From the NCBI GenBank assembly GCA_021792755.1, contig JAJYUA010000009.1, positions 1-64,000 on the forward strand: 64,000 nt of DNA, read 5' to 3'. The translations under genes and the position numbers were made by a program. Each line of letters begins with the position of its first letter. Position 1 is the first letter of the stretch. Source of the DNA: Pseudomonadota bacterium. GTDB taxonomy: Bacteria > Pseudomonadota > Gammaproteobacteria > Steroidobacterales > Steroidobacteraceae. The notes beneath the pieces are model-generated. The model was not told the DNA's origin, made no database searches, and saw only the letters and a program-made list of their open reading frames with translations. Below are positions 51,084 to 61,953 of this stretch, piece after piece.

Positions 51084-52637
51084 TCAATGCAGGTGCGCCG
51101 CCCTCGCCAGCCAGCGGGCCGCCTGCGCGGGGGTGCGCTGGTCGGCCGGGCGCTCCACCATGTAGTTGGCGTGGCGCATCAATTTGAGCGGGATCGCGCC
51201 GATCAGCGGCTCGAGCGCCCGCCTGAGCACCGGGTCGGAGGCGCGCTTCGGGGCAAGCAGCACCACCGCATCGTACGGCGGGATCGCGTGCAACGGATCC
51301 TTCAGCACCACCAGGTGATCCGCGGCGATGCGCCCGTCGCTCGAGAATGCGGTAATGACATCGACCTCGCGGCTCATCAGCGCCTTGTACATGAACGTCG
51401 GCTCGTACGCGCGCTCCGCCCGGAAATGCAGGCCATACCGCTCCTCGAGCATCCGCCACTCGGGGCGGGCGAAGAACTCCAGGTCCCCGCCGATGGTGAG
51501 CCTGGGGGCGGCCCGCGCCAGGTCCTCGATGGTGCGGATCCCGAGCCTCGCGGCCTCGCCGCGGCGCATCGCCAGCACATAGGCGTTCTCGAAGCCGAGG
51601 GGCCCGAGCAGCACCACGCCGTAGCGGCGGCGCAGCTGCACCCGCAGGTCCTGCAGCATCCGCCGTCGGCCGGGCATGTCGGTTCGATGCAGAATGTTGG
51701 TCCACAGCGTGCCGGTGTAATCGACATATGTGTCGATCTCGTTCGCCGCCAGGGCGCGGAAGGCGAACACCGAGCCGAGATCGGTGCGCTCCCTGACCGA
51801 ATAGCCTTGCGCGCGGATGCGGCTCGAGATCAGCGAGGCGAGAATGTATTGCTCGGAAAAATCCTTCGCTCCGACGACATAACCTGCATGGCGGCCGGCG
51901 CGCAGGGGCACCACGCCGGCCGCCGCCACGCCGAGCAGCAGCAGGCCGAGCCCGGTCCAGGCGAGCCTCGGCCGCCGGCGGCCGAGGCCGAGCTCGATCA
52001 GCGCCAGCAGCTGGTCGGTGAGCAGCGCGAGCGCGACCGCCGCGCCGCAGCCGAACAGCACCCACACCCAGTCCTCCACCTGCAGCCCGGTGAAGATGTA
52101 ATTGCCGAGACTGGTCTGCCCGACGGGGGTCGCGAGCGTCGCCGTGCCGATCACCCATACCGCCGAGGTGCGCAGGCCCGCCATGAGCATCGGGGCGGCG
52201 AGCGGCAGCTCGACCCGCAGCAGCCGCTGCCGGTCGGTCATGCCGACGCCGCTCGCGGCCTGCAGGATCGCCGGGTCGAGATTGAGGATGGCGGTGATGC
52301 CGTTGCGCAGGATGGGCAGGATGGAGTAGAGCGTCAGGGCGAGGAGCGAGGGCAGGAAGCCGAGCGCCGGAAAGCCGACTCCGAACAGGCGCTTGCAGAG
52401 CGAGGACAGGCCGAGCAGCAGCGGGTAGAACAGCGCGAGCAGCGCGATGCTCGGCACCGTCTGGATGAGGCTCGCCACGGCCAACACCGGCCAGCGCACG
52501 CGTGCGCTGCGCCGGGCGGCGATCAGCAGCGGCACGCTCACGAGCAACCCCAGGGCGAGCGAGGCGGCGCTCAGCAGCACGTGCTGGCTCAAGTAGTCCG
52601 GCAATACGCGCAGCGCCGAGCTCAGGCGCTCATTCAC
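51084..52637 (-). CDS. ABC transporter permease fused to substrate-binding protein (OpuC/ProW-ProX, EgtU-like)
   Basis: A 517-residue fusion. Residues about 1-245 are an OpuC/ProW-type permease with about six spans and the ATPase-contact motif region ILQAASGVGMTDRQRLLRVE. Residues about 252-510 are an OpuAC/ProX-type binding domain (VVGAKDFSEQYILASLI, VDYTGTLWTNILHRTDM, AFSSDGRIAADHLVVLKD). This architecture is known for compatible-solute importers and for the ergothioneine importer EgtU. The substrate may therefore be glycine betaine, choline, carnitine or ergothioneine; I cannot tell which. It overlaps the ATPase gene by 8 bases and forms one transcript with it and the methyltransferase gene. 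Confidence 0.88.
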   Translation of the reverse strand: MNERLSSALRVLPDYLSQHVLLSAASLALGLLVSVPLLIAARRSARVRWPVLAVASLIQTVPSIALLALFYPLLLGLSSLCKRLFGVGFPALGFLPSLLALTLYSILPILRNGITAILNLDPAILQAASGVGMTDRQRLLRVELPLAAPMLMAGLRTSAVWVIGTATLATPVGQTSLGNYIFTGLQVEDWVWVLFGCGAAVALALLTDQLLALIELGLGRRRPRLAWTGLGLLLLGVAAAGVVPLRAGRHAGYVVGAKDFSEQYILASLISSRIRAQGYSVRERTDLGSVFAFRALAANEIDTYVDYTGTLWTNILHRTDMPGRRRMLQDLRVQLRRRYGVVLLGPLGFENAYVLAMRRGEAARLGIRTIEDLARAAPRLTIGGDLEFFARPEWRMLEERYGLHFRAERAYEPTFMYKALMSREVDVITAFSSDGRIAADHLVVLKDPLHAIPPYDAVVLLAPKRASDPVLRRALEPLIGAIPLKLMRHANYMVERPADQRTPAQAARWLARAAHLH

Positions 52638-53403
52638 GCGCGCGCTCCTCGAGCAGCGCCCGTACGCGCTCCGCCTGCCGGCGCGGCATGTCCATCAGGG
52701 TGCGCACCTGCGGATCGGGATGGCCGCTCAGCAGGGCGCGCGGCTCGCCGTCGGCGACGATGGCGCCGGCGCGCATGACCACGATGCGATCGGCAAGCAG
52801 GACCGCCTCCAGGATGTCGTGGGTGACCATGAGCGTGGTGAGGCGCATGCTCTCGTGCAGGCGGCGGTACTCCGCGCCGAGCGCATCGCGCGTGACCGGG
52901 TCGAGCGCTCCGAACGGCTCGTCCATCAACATGATGTGCGGCCGAGCCGCCAGCGCCCGCGCGATTCCGACACGCTGGCGCTGGCCGCCGGAGAGCTCCG
53001 CCGGCAGACGCGCCAGATAGGAGCGCGGCAGGGCAACGAGATCGATGAGCTCCTCGACCCGCGCGCGGATCTTTGGCTCCGGCCAGCCGATGAGCCTCGG
53101 GGTGATCCCGATGTTCTCGGCGATGCTCATGTGCGGAAACAGTCCGATTCCCTGGAACACGTAGCCGATCCGCCGGCGCAGCGCATGCGGCGCGACGGTG
53201 CGCACGGGCTCCTCATCGATGATGACTTCGCCTTGCTGCGGCTCGATCAACCGGTTGATGGTCTTCAGCAGCGTCGTCTTGCCCGAGCCGGAATCGCCGA
53301 CGATCGCCACGAAAGCGCGCGCCGGCACCCGCAGACTTACCGCCCGAACGGCGAAACTCGCTCCTCCGTCGAATGACTTCGAGACGCTCTCGACGGCAAT
53401 CAT
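52630..53403 (-). CDS. ABC transporter ATP-binding protein (OpuCA/ProV-like, without CBS domains)
   Basis: A 257-residue ATPase. Walker A GDSGSGKTT (36-44), signature LSGGQRQRVGIARALA and Walker B HIMLMDEPFGALD are intact. Sequence type is OpuCA/ProV/EgtV, but it ends soon after the ATPase domain, so the C-terminal CBS pair that senses ionic strength in OpuA-type systems is missing. Activity is then probably not gated by osmolarity in that way. It powers the fused permease/binding protein encoded by the overlapping next gene. The methyltransferase gene ends 34 bases upstream. Confidence 0.92.
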   Translation of the reverse strand: MIAVESVSKSFDGGASFAVRAVSLRVPARAFVAIVGDSGSGKTTLLKTINRLIEPQQGEVIIDEEPVRTVAPHALRRRIGYVFQGIGLFPHMSIAENIGITPRLIGWPEPKIRARVEELIDLVALPRSYLARLPAELSGGQRQRVGIARALAARPHIMLMDEPFGALDPVTRDALGAEYRRLHESMRLTTLMVTHDILEAVLLADRIVVMRAGAIVADGEPRALLSGHPDPQVRTLMDMPRRQAERVRALLEERARE

Positions 53404-53437
53404 TCGCCAGATGGCGCCGGTCGCTTCGCGCGGCTTC

Positions 53438-54376
53438 TCATGAGGGCGCGCGCAGGACTTGCGTGCGCTCGCCGCGCCCGACCCGAACGTAGCGCGTGCC
53501 GACCGTGCGGTTGCGCCCGCTCACCACCTTCACGATCTGCCCGAGCGGGGCGGCCTGCACGTCCTCGAGCGGCCGGGAGACGAACAGCTCCGCCTGAAAG
53601 CGTCCCTCGGATTCCAGGCCGGCGGTCTCGATGCCGAGCTTCTCGAGAGTGCCCAGGCATCGGGTGAATTCCTCGATGTCGCGGAAACGGCGCTGCACGA
53701 ACGTGGCCCCGGCGAGGCGCTCCGTGACGAGCCCGTGCTTGGCGCACTCCTCCGCGATCGCATCGTAGGGAAACATCCGCAACACGAACGACACGACCCA
53801 CGGCGCGCGGTCCATCGCCCCCAGCACGGCGCGAAAAGTCCGCTCCGTCACATAGCCGACACAACCGGTCGACAGGATGAGGTCGGCGCGGCGGATCCGC
53901 TCGATGTCGCGGGGCGCCGGGGCGCAGGATTCGAGGTTGGCGACGATACCGGCCTCGAGAAGACCCACCGACACCGCATAACGCACCGCCGGCGCCGACA
54001 CGTCCAGGCCGATGAAGCGTGCGATGCCGGTCTCCGGCCAGCCGGCATAGTAGTGGCGGTCGAGGCGGGCCAGATCATCGGCGCTGAGCGCGGCCATGTC
54101 GGCGTTGGCGTAGCGCCGGCGCAGCCTGCGGAAGCTCAGCGGATAGCGCAGCACGGCCGCGTTGATGCCGTACGAGCAGCCGATGTCGAGCACGGTGGCG
54201 GCGGTGTCGTAGCGGCACTTCCTGGCGGCGAGGATCTGCCGGATGATCGGCGCGGCCACGTCCGGGATGATGTAGTCGAGCGCTCCGAGGACGGAAAAGT
54301 AGCCGCGCGGATCATCCTGCAGGTAGATGTCGTCGAAGTTGGCCTTCGAGGCGTTGAGGCTGGCGAATGGCTGCAT
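53438..54376 (-). CDS. Class I SAM-dependent methyltransferase
   Basis: A 312-residue protein. The SAM-binding motif I is TVLDIGCSYGINAA (61-74), with FIGLDVSAPAVRYA as the motif II acidic strand and ADLILSTGCVGYV as the later strand. ATG 54376 follows AAGGAG with good spacing; the frame stays open to 55387 but the upstream part is antisense to the mscS pseudogene. It resembles no EgtD-type histidine methyltransferase. It lies directly upstream of the ABC importer genes on the same strand, so its substrate may be what the importer brings in, or its product a quaternary amine. That link is inference. Confidence 0.85.
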   Translation of the reverse strand: MQPFASLNASKANFDDIYLQDDPRGYFSVLGALDYIIPDVAAPIIRQILAARKCRYDTAATVLDIGCSYGINAAVLRYPLSFRRLRRRYANADMAALSADDLARLDRHYYAGWPETGIARFIGLDVSAPAVRYAVSVGLLEAGIVANLESCAPAPRDIERIRRADLILSTGCVGYVTERTFRAVLGAMDRAPWVVSFVLRMFPYDAIAEECAKHGLVTERLAGATFVQRRFRDIEEFTRCLGTLEKLGIETAGLESEGRFQAELFVSRPLEDVQAAPLGQIVKVVSGRNRTVGTRYVRVGRGERTQVLRAPS

Positions 54377-54601
54377 GTTGGTCTCCTTCGCGATCAGTGA
54401 GCGCCAGTGCGCTGATCGCCCGTTGAACGGGCGAGCGGGCGGCCGGTCCCTTCGGCCGCAAGTGCATCGGTGAGAATAGTGGCTCCCGGGCGGCAATGCA
54501 ACCCCGGCCGCGGCCTGCGGGAATTCAACAGACTCGAGCGCCGATGCGCGCCGCGGCGCGCGGGCACGCATGACAACACAACGCGCGCGAGCGCAGGACG
54601 G

Positions 54602-55090
54602 TCGATCAGCTTTGATCAGCCGTTGTTCGTCGGCGATTTCATCACGGCGGACGACTTCCAGGGCACCGCCGAGCACGTCGGCGTCAAGAGCACCCGCCTG
54701 AGCAGCATCTGCGGCGAGCGGACCGTGCCGTCGAATTCCGATCTGCTCGAGAGCCGCCTGCGCAACGGTGGCCGGATGCGCGAGCCGCGCGTGCTGTTCA
54801 CCATAGGGGGGACCAACGAGACGGCCGTGGAACTGCTCGAGCGGATCCCGCAGATCCTGCGCACGGTCATCGAGGCGACGGCGGACACCCGCTTCCACCG
54901 ATGCCGTTTCTCGAACCACAACAGCGCATCGCTCGACTTCGAGACCGTCGAGCGCGTGCTCGCGGCCGACTGCAAGCGCCACAGGGATGTCCAGCAGGAG
55001 ATGCGCCTGAGGCGGCAGCGGGAATTCGCCCGGCTGGGCATCGAGTTCGCCTATGCGGCGCAGCGCCTCATCCTGGAGCGGGCCGGGGCG
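54602..55090 (+). pseudogene. mscS-type mechanosensitive channel, 3' remnant without membrane domain
   Basis: About 163 residues match the cytoplasmic part of MscS-family channels: FDQPLFVGDFITADDFQGT (start of the beta domain), EHVGVKSTRLSS, VPSNSDLLESRLRN, MREPRVLFTIGGTNET and GIEFAYAAQRLILERAG at the end. The pore and all transmembrane helices are absent, and the frame before 54602 is unrelated. Substitutions at usually conserved places (GGTNET, HNSASLDFETVERVLAAD) suggest drift. The frame then runs on as low-complexity sequence to 55471. It looks like a 5'-deleted relic. Confidence 0.75.
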
Positions 55091-55173
55091 CCGGTCACTC
55101 ACCACCCCGCCCGGATAGGCCCGCGCTCGGGAAATCCGCACCGCCGCCGGGCCGGCCGATCCGCGGCCCCCCT

Positions 55174-55237
55174 CAAGGGTCACGCCCCCCCCAAGGGTCA
55201 CGCCCCCCAAGGGTTGCCCCGCCAAGGGTTGCCCCGC
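55174..55237. repeat. Short tandem repeat upstream of gltB
   Basis: Four near-copies of a 15-17 base unit: two of CAAGGGTCACGCCCCCC type (from 55174 and about 55193), then two exact copies of CAAGGGTTGCCCCGC (from 55208 and 55223). It lies between the mscS remnant and the gltB promoter. Confidence 0.75.
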
Positions 55238-55280
55238 CATCAAAATTTTCCTGAAACCCCCGAAAAACTCCCCGGCGGGA

Positions 55281-55308
55281 TTGACCACAAGCGACAGACG
55301 GCTATTAT
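55281..55308 (+). promoter_or_regulatory. Predicted sigma-70 promoter of gltBD
   Basis: TTGACC (55281-55286), 16 bases, TATTAT (55303-55308). Both boxes match the consensus at five of six positions. It would start a transcript near 55315. Confidence 0.6.
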
Positions 55309-55314
55309 CGGGCT

Positions 55315-55622
55315 CATATCGGCGGTCGAGACCGCGGGTGCCGGCCAGTGCCAAGGGCCAGGACGGCGCCGCGATCCGCCTCATCACTTCTTGAAGTCAG
55401 CGGGAGCCATCGGTGACGCACGTCCCCACCCAGGGGGGTTGCCGCCGGTGCGAGGGAGCTTGCGCCCGTGAATATTGCCCATCGGTTCGCTGTGCGAGCG
55501 GGCGACGCTGCGCTGCGGTACACCCCGCAGGCACACACCGCCACCGCGGGAATCGCTGGGATGGCCGGCCATACGGCGCCCCTGGCGGTTTTGGCCGGTT
55601 CCACCAACTTATGAGGCCGATC
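55315..55622 (+). other. Long gltB leader with several hairpins
   Basis: About 308 untranslated bases between the predicted start point and gltB. Visible structures are CTGCGG/CCGCAG (55513-55530), the 12-base palindrome ATGGCCGGCCAT (55561-55572), and CCGGCCA (55565-55571) pairing with TGGCCGG (55592-55598). The last two use the same bases and so exclude each other, ending 24 bases before the start codon. I could not match it to a known riboswitch. Confidence 0.35.
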
Positions 55623-58600
55623 ATGCGACACCAGCGCACGCCCCGGGGCGCCCCGGGCCTGCCACGCCGCCCGCCGGGCCCGCCCGGAAAGCAGGGTCTG
55701 TACGACCCGTGGTACGAGCACGAGTCCTGCGGCGTGGGCTTCGTCGTGGACATCAAGGGCCGCAAGTCCCACCGCATCCTCGAGCAGGCCGTGCAGGTGC
55801 TGCGCAACCTCGATCACCGGGGCGCCTGCGGCTGCGAGGCCAACACCGGTGACGGCGCCGGTGTGCTCATCCAGATGCCACACGCTTTCCTGCGCGAGGT
55901 GACGCGCAAGAGCCACCTGCAGCTGCCCGGGCCGGGCGAGTACGGCAGCGGCCTGGTCTTCCTGCCCCGCAACCCCACCCGGCGGCGGCGCATCGTCGAG
56001 CTGTTCGAGCATATCGTGCAGTCCGAGGGCCAGGTCGTGCTCGGGTGGCGCACGGTGCCGACGAACAATGCCTCGCTCGGGGAGACCGCCAAGGCGGGTG
56101 AGCCGTTCATCCGCCAGGTGTTCATCGCACGCGGCCCCGAGGTCAGGGACGAGATGGAGTTCGAGCGCAAGCTCTTCATCATCAGGAAGAGGGCCTACAG
56201 CGAGATCCGCGAATCCACCATCGACGGGGCGGAGTACTGGTATATCTGCAGCCTGTCGCACAAGACAATCGTCTACAAGGGGATGCTGCTCACCGAGCAG
56301 CTCACCCGGTACTATCCCGATCTCAGGGATCCGGCGGTCGAGACCGCCCTCGCCGTGGTGCACTCGCGCTTCAGCACCAACACCTTCCCCAGCTGGGACC
56401 GGGCGCACCCCTACCGATACCTCGCTCACAACGGCGAGATCAACACCCTGCGCGGCAATTTCAACTGGATGAAGGCCCGCGAGGCGCTGTTCGAGTCCGA
56501 CCTGTTCGGCGAGGACACCCCGAAGATCCTGCCCGTGGTCAATCCCAACGGCAGCGACTCGGCCATGCTCGACAATACGCTCGAGCTGCTGGTGCTCTCG
56601 GGCCGCTCCCTGGCACACGCCATGATGATGCTGATCCCGGAGCCCTGGTCCAACCACGAGACCATGGACGATGACCGCCGGGCGTTCTACCAGTATCACT
56701 CCAGTCTGATGGAGCCCTGGGACGGACCGGCTTCGATCGCCTTCACCGATGGCAGGCAGGTCGGGGCGGTGCTCGATCGCAACGGCCTCAGGCCCTCGCG
56801 CTACTACGTCACCCGCGACGGACTGGTGATCATGGCCTCAGAGGCCGGCGTGCTCGATGTGCCGCCCGAGGACGTGGTGCAGAAGGGCCGGCTGCAGCCG
56901 GGCCGGATGTTCCTCGTCGACACCGAGCAGGGACGCATCATCGACGACGAGGAGATCAAGCGCGCCGTGAGCGCCCAGCAGCCCTACCGGCAGTGGCTCG
57001 ACCAGCATCTGGTGTACTTGATGGATCTGCCGCCCGTGGCCGAGCTGCCGACCTCCGATCCGGAGACGCTGCTCGAGCGTCAGATCGCCTTCGGCTATAC
57101 GTTCGAGGATCAGCGGCTGCTGCTGGCGCCCATGGCGCGCAACGGCGTCGAGGCCGTCGGCTCGATGGGCAACGACGCGCCGCTCGCGGCCCTCTCGGAC
57201 CGCCCGCGGCTGCTCTATGACTACTTCAAGCAGCTGTTCGCGCAGGTGACCAATCCGCCGATCGACTGCATCCGCGAGGAGCTGATCACCGCCTCGGAGG
57301 TGTGGCTCGGCTCGGAAGGGAACCTGCTGCAACCGCAGCCCTCGGACTGCCGGCGGCTCGAGCTCAAGGGCCCCATCCTCACCAACGAGGAGTTCGCCAG
57401 AATCCGGCGCATGGGGCTGCCGGGCCTGAAAGTCGGGGCGCTGTCCATCCTCTTCCGCGCCACCCGCGGCGAGAAGGGACTCACCAAGTCGATGGAGGAG
57501 CTGTGCCTGGCGGCCCGCCGGCTGATCGAGGACGAGGAAGTCAACATCCTGGTGCTGAGCGACCGCGGAGTGGCGCGCGACTTCGCCGCGGTGCCGTCGC
57601 TGCTCGCGGTGAGCGGCCTGCATCACTACCTCATCCGCGAGGGGCTGCGCACCCGCGTGAGCATCGTGCTCGAGACGGGCGAAGCGCGCGAGGTTCATCA
57701 CTTCGCGCTGCTCATCGGCTATGGCTGCTCCGCGGTCAATCCATACCTCGCTTTCGAGACATTGGAAAGCATGATCCGCGAGGGTCTGGTCACCAACGTC
57801 GACACCACGCTCGCATGCAAGAACTACGTCAAGGCCGCGACCAAGGGCGTGATCAAAGTCATGTCCAAGATGGGGATCTCGGCCGTACAAAGCTATCACG
57901 GCGCGCAGGTGTTCGAGGCCGTGGGCCTGCGCCAGGACGTGATCGATGAGTACTTCACCTGGACCGCATCGCGCATCGGCGGCATCGGGATGGAGATCAT
58001 CGCGCAGGAGGTGCTGATGCGCCACCACATGGCCTTCCCGGCGCGCAAGACCAACGGCCACGCCCTGCAGGCCGGCGGCCAGTACCAGTGGCGCGCCGAC
58101 GGCGAGCACCACCTGTTCAACCCCGAATCCATCCACCGCCTGCAGAAGGCGGTGCGCACGGGCAGCTATGAGACATACAAGTCCTACGCCAGGCTGATCG
58201 ACGAGCAGTCGAGACAGCTCGCGACCCTGCGCGGATTGATGGAGTTCGTGCCCTTCGAGCCGGTGCCCCTCGATGAGGTCGAGCCCGTCGACAGCATCGT
58301 CAAGCGCTTCAAGTCGGGCGCGATGTCGTACGGCTCGATCAGCAAGGAAGCGCACGAGACGCTCGCGATCGCCATGAACCGCATCGGCGGCAAGAGCAAC
58401 ACCGGTGAAGGCGGGGAGGATCCCGCCCGTTACGTCCCCGGGCCCGGGGGCGACTCGCGCAACAGCGCCATCAAGCAGGTGGCCTCGGGACGCTTCGGCG
58501 TCACCAGCCAGTACCTGGTCAACGCCCGGGAGCTGCAGATCAAGATGGCCCAGGGCGCCAAGCCCGGCGAGGGCGGGCAGCTGCCCGGCAGCAAGGTCTA

Positions 58601-60263
58601 CCCCTGGATCGCCAAGACGCGGCACACCACCGCGGGCGTGGGACTCATCTCCCCGCCGCCGCATCACGACATCTACTCCATCGAGGACCTGGCCGAGCTG
58701 ATCCACGACCTGAAGAACGCCAACCGCGAGGCGCGCATCGGCGTGAAGCTGGTCTCGGAGGTGGGCGTGGGCACCATCGCCGCGGGAGTCGCCAAAGCGC
58801 ATGCGGACGTGGTGCTGATCAGCGGCTACGACGGCGGCACGGGCGCCTCGCCGCAAACCTCGATCACGCACGCCGGCCTGCCGTGGGAGCTCGGCCTTGC
58901 GGAAACTCACCAGACACTGGTGTTGAACAATCTGCGCAGCCGCATCGCGGTGGAAACGGATGGGCAGCTGAAGACCGGCCGTGACGTCGTCATTGCCACG
59001 CTGCTCGGCGCGGAGGAGTTCGGCTTCGCCACCGCTCCCCTGGTGGCGATGGGCTGCATCATGATGCGCGTCTGCCACCTCAACACCTGTCCGGCGGGGA
59101 TCGCGACCCAGGATCCGCGTCTGCGGGAGAAGTTCGCGGGCAAGCCCGAGCACGTCGTGAACTTCATGCGCTTCATCGCGCAGGACATGCGCGAGATCAT
59201 GGCGGAGCTCGGCTTTCGCACCGTCGAGGAAATGGTCGGCCGGGTCGACCGCCTGCGCATGAGGAAAGCCGTGGACCACTGGAAGGCCAAGGGCTTCGAT
59301 TTCAGTCACATCCTCTATCAGCCGGATGTCGGCGAGGAAGTGGGCCGATTCCGGCAGATCGAGCAGGATCATGGCCTGGAGAAGTCGCTCGATCTGTCGG
59401 AGCTGCTGCCGCTGTGCCGCCCTGCCATCGAGCGCGGCGAGACGGTGCGCGCGCAGCTGCCGATCCGCAACGTCAACCGGGTGGTCGGCACCATCACGGG
59501 CAGCGAAGTCACCCGCAAGTGCGGACCCGAGGGCCTGCCCGAGGACACCATCCGCATCCACTTCAAGGGCACCGCAGGGCAGAGTTTCGGTGCGTTCATG
59601 CCGCGTGGCATGACCTTCGTGCTGGAGGGCGATGCCAATGACCACCTGGGCAAGGGTCTTTCCGGCGGGCGGCTCATCGTATTCCCGCCCGCCGGCTCGC
59701 CGTTCGCGCCGGAGGAGAACATCATCATAGGAAACGTCGGCCTGTACGGCGCCACCGGCGGTGAAGCCTATATCCGCGGCATGGCCGGTGAGCGCTTCGC
59801 AGTACGCAACAGTGGCGTCGATGCGGTGGTGGAAGCGGTGGGCGACCACGGCTGCGAGTACATGACCGGCGGGCACGTGGTCGTGCTCGGACCCACGGGA
59901 CGCAACTTCGGCGCCGGCATGTCGGGCGGGGTCGCCTTCGTGCTCGATGAGGCCGGCGAGTTTCCCTCGCGCGTGAACACGCAGATGGTCGGCCTCGAGC
60001 CCCTCGCAGACCCGCAGCAGATCGCCCGCGTGCGCGCCATGATCGAGCGGCACCGCGACTTCACCGGCAGCGCCCGCGCCGGCTACGTGCTCGAGAATTG
60101 GCCGCGCCTGCTGCCGCTGTTCGTGTGCGTGGTGCCCAAGGATTTCAAGCGCGCCCTCGCCTCGCTCGAGCGCGCGCACGGCCAGGGCTTGAGCGGGGAC
60201 GAGGCCGTCATGGTGGCCTTCGAAGAGAACGCGCGCGACCTGGCGCGCGTGGGCGGGAACTAG
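55623..60263 (+). CDS. gltB: Glutamate synthase (NADPH) large subunit
   Basis: A 1546-residue protein converting glutamine and 2-oxoglutarate to two glutamate, with GltD. A 35-residue propeptide precedes the N-terminal nucleophile Cys36 (EHESCGVGF) of the glutaminase domain. The central domain, the FMN-binding synthase domain ([34 protein letters not shown]) and the 3Fe-4S loop ([20 protein letters not shown]) follow, and the C-terminal Gly-rich beta-helix closes it. ATG 55623 has GAGG 6 bases upstream; an in-frame ATG at 55611 is an alternative. It is the main ammonia-assimilation route with glutamine synthetase, which is not in the window. Confidence 0.97.
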   Translation: MRHQRTPRGAPGLPRRPPGPPGKQGLYDPWYEHESCGVGFVVDIKGRKSHRILEQAVQVLRNLDHRGACGCEANTGDGAGVLIQMPHAFLREVTRKSHLQLPGPGEYGSGLVFLPRNPTRRRRIVELFEHIVQSEGQVVLGWRTVPTNNASLGETAKAGEPFIRQVFIARGPEVRDEMEFERKLFIIRKRAYSEIRESTIDGAEYWYICSLSHKTIVYKGMLLTEQLTRYYPDLRDPAVETALAVVHSRFSTNTFPSWDRAHPYRYLAHNGEINTLRGNFNWMKAREALFESDLFGEDTPKILPVVNPNGSDSAMLDNTLELLVLSGRSLAHAMMMLIPEPWSNHETMDDDRRAFYQYHSSLMEPWDGPASIAFTDGRQVGAVLDRNGLRPSRYYVTRDGLVIMASEAGVLDVPPEDVVQKGRLQPGRMFLVDTEQGRIIDDEEIKRAVSAQQPYRQWLDQHLVYLMDLPPVAELPTSDPETLLERQIAFGYTFEDQRLLLAPMARNGVEAVGSMGNDAPLAALSDRPRLLYDYFKQLFAQVTNPPIDCIREELITASEVWLGSEGNLLQPQPSDCRRLELKGPILTNEEFARIRRMGLPGLKVGALSILFRATRGEKGLTKSMEELCLAARRLIEDEEVNILVLSDRGVARDFAAVPSLLAVSGLHHYLIREGLRTRVSIVLETGEAREVHHFALLIGYGCSAVNPYLAFETLESMIREGLVTNVDTTLACKNYVKAATKGVIKVMSKMGISAVQSYHGAQVFEAVGLRQDVIDEYFTWTASRIGGIGMEIIAQEVLMRHHMAFPARKTNGHALQAGGQYQWRADGEHHLFNPESIHRLQKAVRTGSYETYKSYARLIDEQSRQLATLRGLMEFVPFEPVPLDEVEPVDSIVKRFKSGAMSYGSISKEAHETLAIAMNRIGGKSNTGEGGEDPARYVPGPGGDSRNSAIKQVASGRFGVTSQYLVNARELQIKMAQGAKPGEGGQLPGSKVYPWIAKTRHTTAGVGLISPPPHHDIYSIEDLAELIHDLKNANREARIGVKLVSEVGVGTIAAGVAKAHADVVLISGYDGGTGASPQTSITHAGLPWELGLAETHQTLVLNNLRSRIAVETDGQLKTGRDVVIATLLGAEEFGFATAPLVAMGCIMMRVCHLNTCPAGIATQDPRLREKFAGKPEHVVNFMRFIAQDMREIMAELGFRTVEEMVGRVDRLRMRKAVDHWKAKGFDFSHILYQPDVGEEVGRFRQIEQDHGLEKSLDLSELLPLCRPAIERGETVRAQLPIRNVNRVVGTITGSEVTRKCGPEGLPEDTIRIHFKGTAGQSFGAFMPRGMTFVLEGDANDHLGKGLSGGRLIVFPPAGSPFAPEENIIIGNVGLYGATGGEAYIRGMAGERFAVRNSGVDAVVEAVGDHGCEYMTGGHVVVLGPTGRNFGAGMSGGVAFVLDEAGEFPSRVNTQMVGLEPLADPQQIARVRAMIERHRDFTGSARAGYVLENWPRLLPLFVCVVPKDFKRALASLERAHGQGLSGDEAVMVAFEENARDLARVGGN

Positions 60264-60445
60264 TGCCGCGACACCATGATTTCGCGACGTCAGGCCAGCG
60301 ATTGGCATTGACCATGCGCTACCGCCGCCGACTCCGCTCAACCGGGAACGTTGCGATGCGTGTGTGTGGTGTGACGAGCTCATGGCTCCGGGAGCGGGCA
60401 TCCCGCCTCCGGCCCTTGGTAGCCTTGGCTGATTGCTGAGAGAGT

Positions 60446-61930
<1,485 letters not shown>

Positions 61931-61953
61931 AGGGCGGCAGGATCACCGATCCG

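Noticed and set aside
56838-60401. Reverse-strand 1187-residue open frame
   Set aside because: Antisense to gltB; His/Arg/Ala-rich shadow without any recognisable motif.
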